Below, in pieces: positions 63,706-64,000 of a DNA stretch of 64,000 bases. The DNA lies in assembly GCF_037943105.1 (NCBI RefSeq), contig NZ_CP149803.1:2708001-2772000 (forward strand). Reading direction: 5' to 3'. How positions within the stretch are numbered: the stretch's first letter is position 1; the number at the start of each line of letters is the position of its first letter. Origin of the DNA: Pseudomonas sp. TMP9. Its GTDB lineage: Bacteria > Pseudomonadota > Gammaproteobacteria > Pseudomonadales > Pseudomonadaceae. Under the pieces are notes generated by a model. That model was given only the letters and a program-made list of their open reading frames with translations, had not been told where the DNA came from and did not search any database. The position numbers and the translations under genes are program-made.

Positions 63706-63723
63706 TGATAATTTAAATTATCA
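63706..63723. promoter_or_regulatory. 18-bp perfect AT-rich palindrome
   Basis: TGATAATTTAAATTATCA is a perfect dyad in the 274-bp stretch between the tRNA terminator and the next gene. It is about 240 bp before that gene's ATG, far for a simple operator. I see nothing else definable between 63724 and 63950. Confidence 0.5.
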
Positions 63724-63966
63724 GCCCGCATGGCATGCAGATCCCTACTTACCGGGGCTCAGGGCAAGAAAACCTTATAGATGAACCGAGTTCACGCTTA
63801 AGCATAAATGTGTTGCCGGGCAGAGCTGCTGGCTTACAGAACTCGCTTTTTACACATCACACATAGCAACCTTACGGCATAAGAAATGGCCTAAGACCGT
63901 TGTATGCTCACCTGCACTGCTTTGTTATTTACTTTCCGCCAGTTCGTTTGAGCCAGGAGCCAACCA

Positions 63967-64000
63967 TGCCGAAACACTTGCTGCGCCCGCAGGGGCAATT
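63967..64000 (+). CDS. Start of an unidentified gene (first 11 codons)
   Basis: ATG at 63967 follows AGGAG (63955-63959) at 7 bases and opens a frame MPKHLLRPQGQ that runs off the right edge. Too little is visible to name a product. Confidence 0.6.

Overview
The window is a contiguous piece of a Pseudomonas chromosome (Gammaproteobacteria, moderately high G+C). The proteins are pseudomonad in sequence. The gene order thrC-hom-dsbC-xerD ... rplS-trmD-rimM-rpsP-ffh ... purL-mltF-tadA ... guaA-guaB-xseA ... leuA ... der-bamB-hisS-ispG-rodZ-pilF-rlmN-ndk-isc ... secFD-yajC-tgt-queA-tRNA-Leu matches the order I remember for the corresponding P. aeruginosa region (memory, not a search). Nearly all of it is core housekeeping sequence. 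I see no prophage, transposase, CRISPR array, restriction or toxin system.

Layout. 1-4.9 kb: tail of a CaiB-type CoA transferase, then threonine synthesis (hom, thrC), periplasmic disulfide isomerase DsbC and the XerD recombinase on the minus strand. 5-9 kb: a cation/proton antiporter (+) facing the rpsP-rimM-trmD-rplS translation operon (-). 9-13 kb: ffh (-), a 252-bp non-coding element with terminal inverted repeats, then a CcsA/YpjD-like membrane protein and a CorC-like CBS protein (+). 13-18.3 kb: a minus-strand run (nudL-like, gamma carbonic anhydrase, DUF1289, purT, SGNH hydrolase), a plus-strand Nudix/L,D-transpeptidase pair, a NIF3-like protein and a tandem CDGSH iron-sulfur protein. 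18.3-29.8 kb: purL, mltF, tadA, a Tat-exported multicopper oxidase, guaA-guaB and an uncharacterised multi-cysteine protein. 29.8-33.8 kb: xseA, then an alkane hydroxylase module (alkB-rubredoxin with a divergent AraC regulator). The rubredoxin gene is only 55 codons long. 33.9-39.7 kb: M23 peptidase, leuA with a structured leader, a divergent HxlR regulator/old yellow enzyme pair, and an aminotransferase. 39.8-48.6 kb: der, then bamB-yfgM-hisS-ispG-rodZ-pilF-rlmN, ndk. 49.1-56.3 kb: the complete iscRSUA-hscBA-fdx-iscX iron-sulfur operon with cysE and trmJ upstream. 56.5-64 kb: suhB, a glycine-zipper protein, secF-secD-yajC, tgt-queA, tRNA-Leu(CAA) and the first codons of another gene.

Several genes form functional groups. 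IscR controls the isc operon through what look like two tandem type 1 sites, and CysE next door supplies the cysteine that IscS uses. IspG and RlmN are themselves Fe-S enzymes. BamB, YfgM and SecDF-YajC all serve envelope protein export. AlkB needs the co-encoded rubredoxin as electron donor. The most unusual items are the tandem CDGSH protein, whose first site has Cys in place of the His ligand; the 252-bp MITE-like element; the leuA leader; the Leu at the axial position of the multicopper oxidase; and the HxlR/ene-reductase operator region. None of these amounts to a wholly new system, and most of the window is ordinary core genome.
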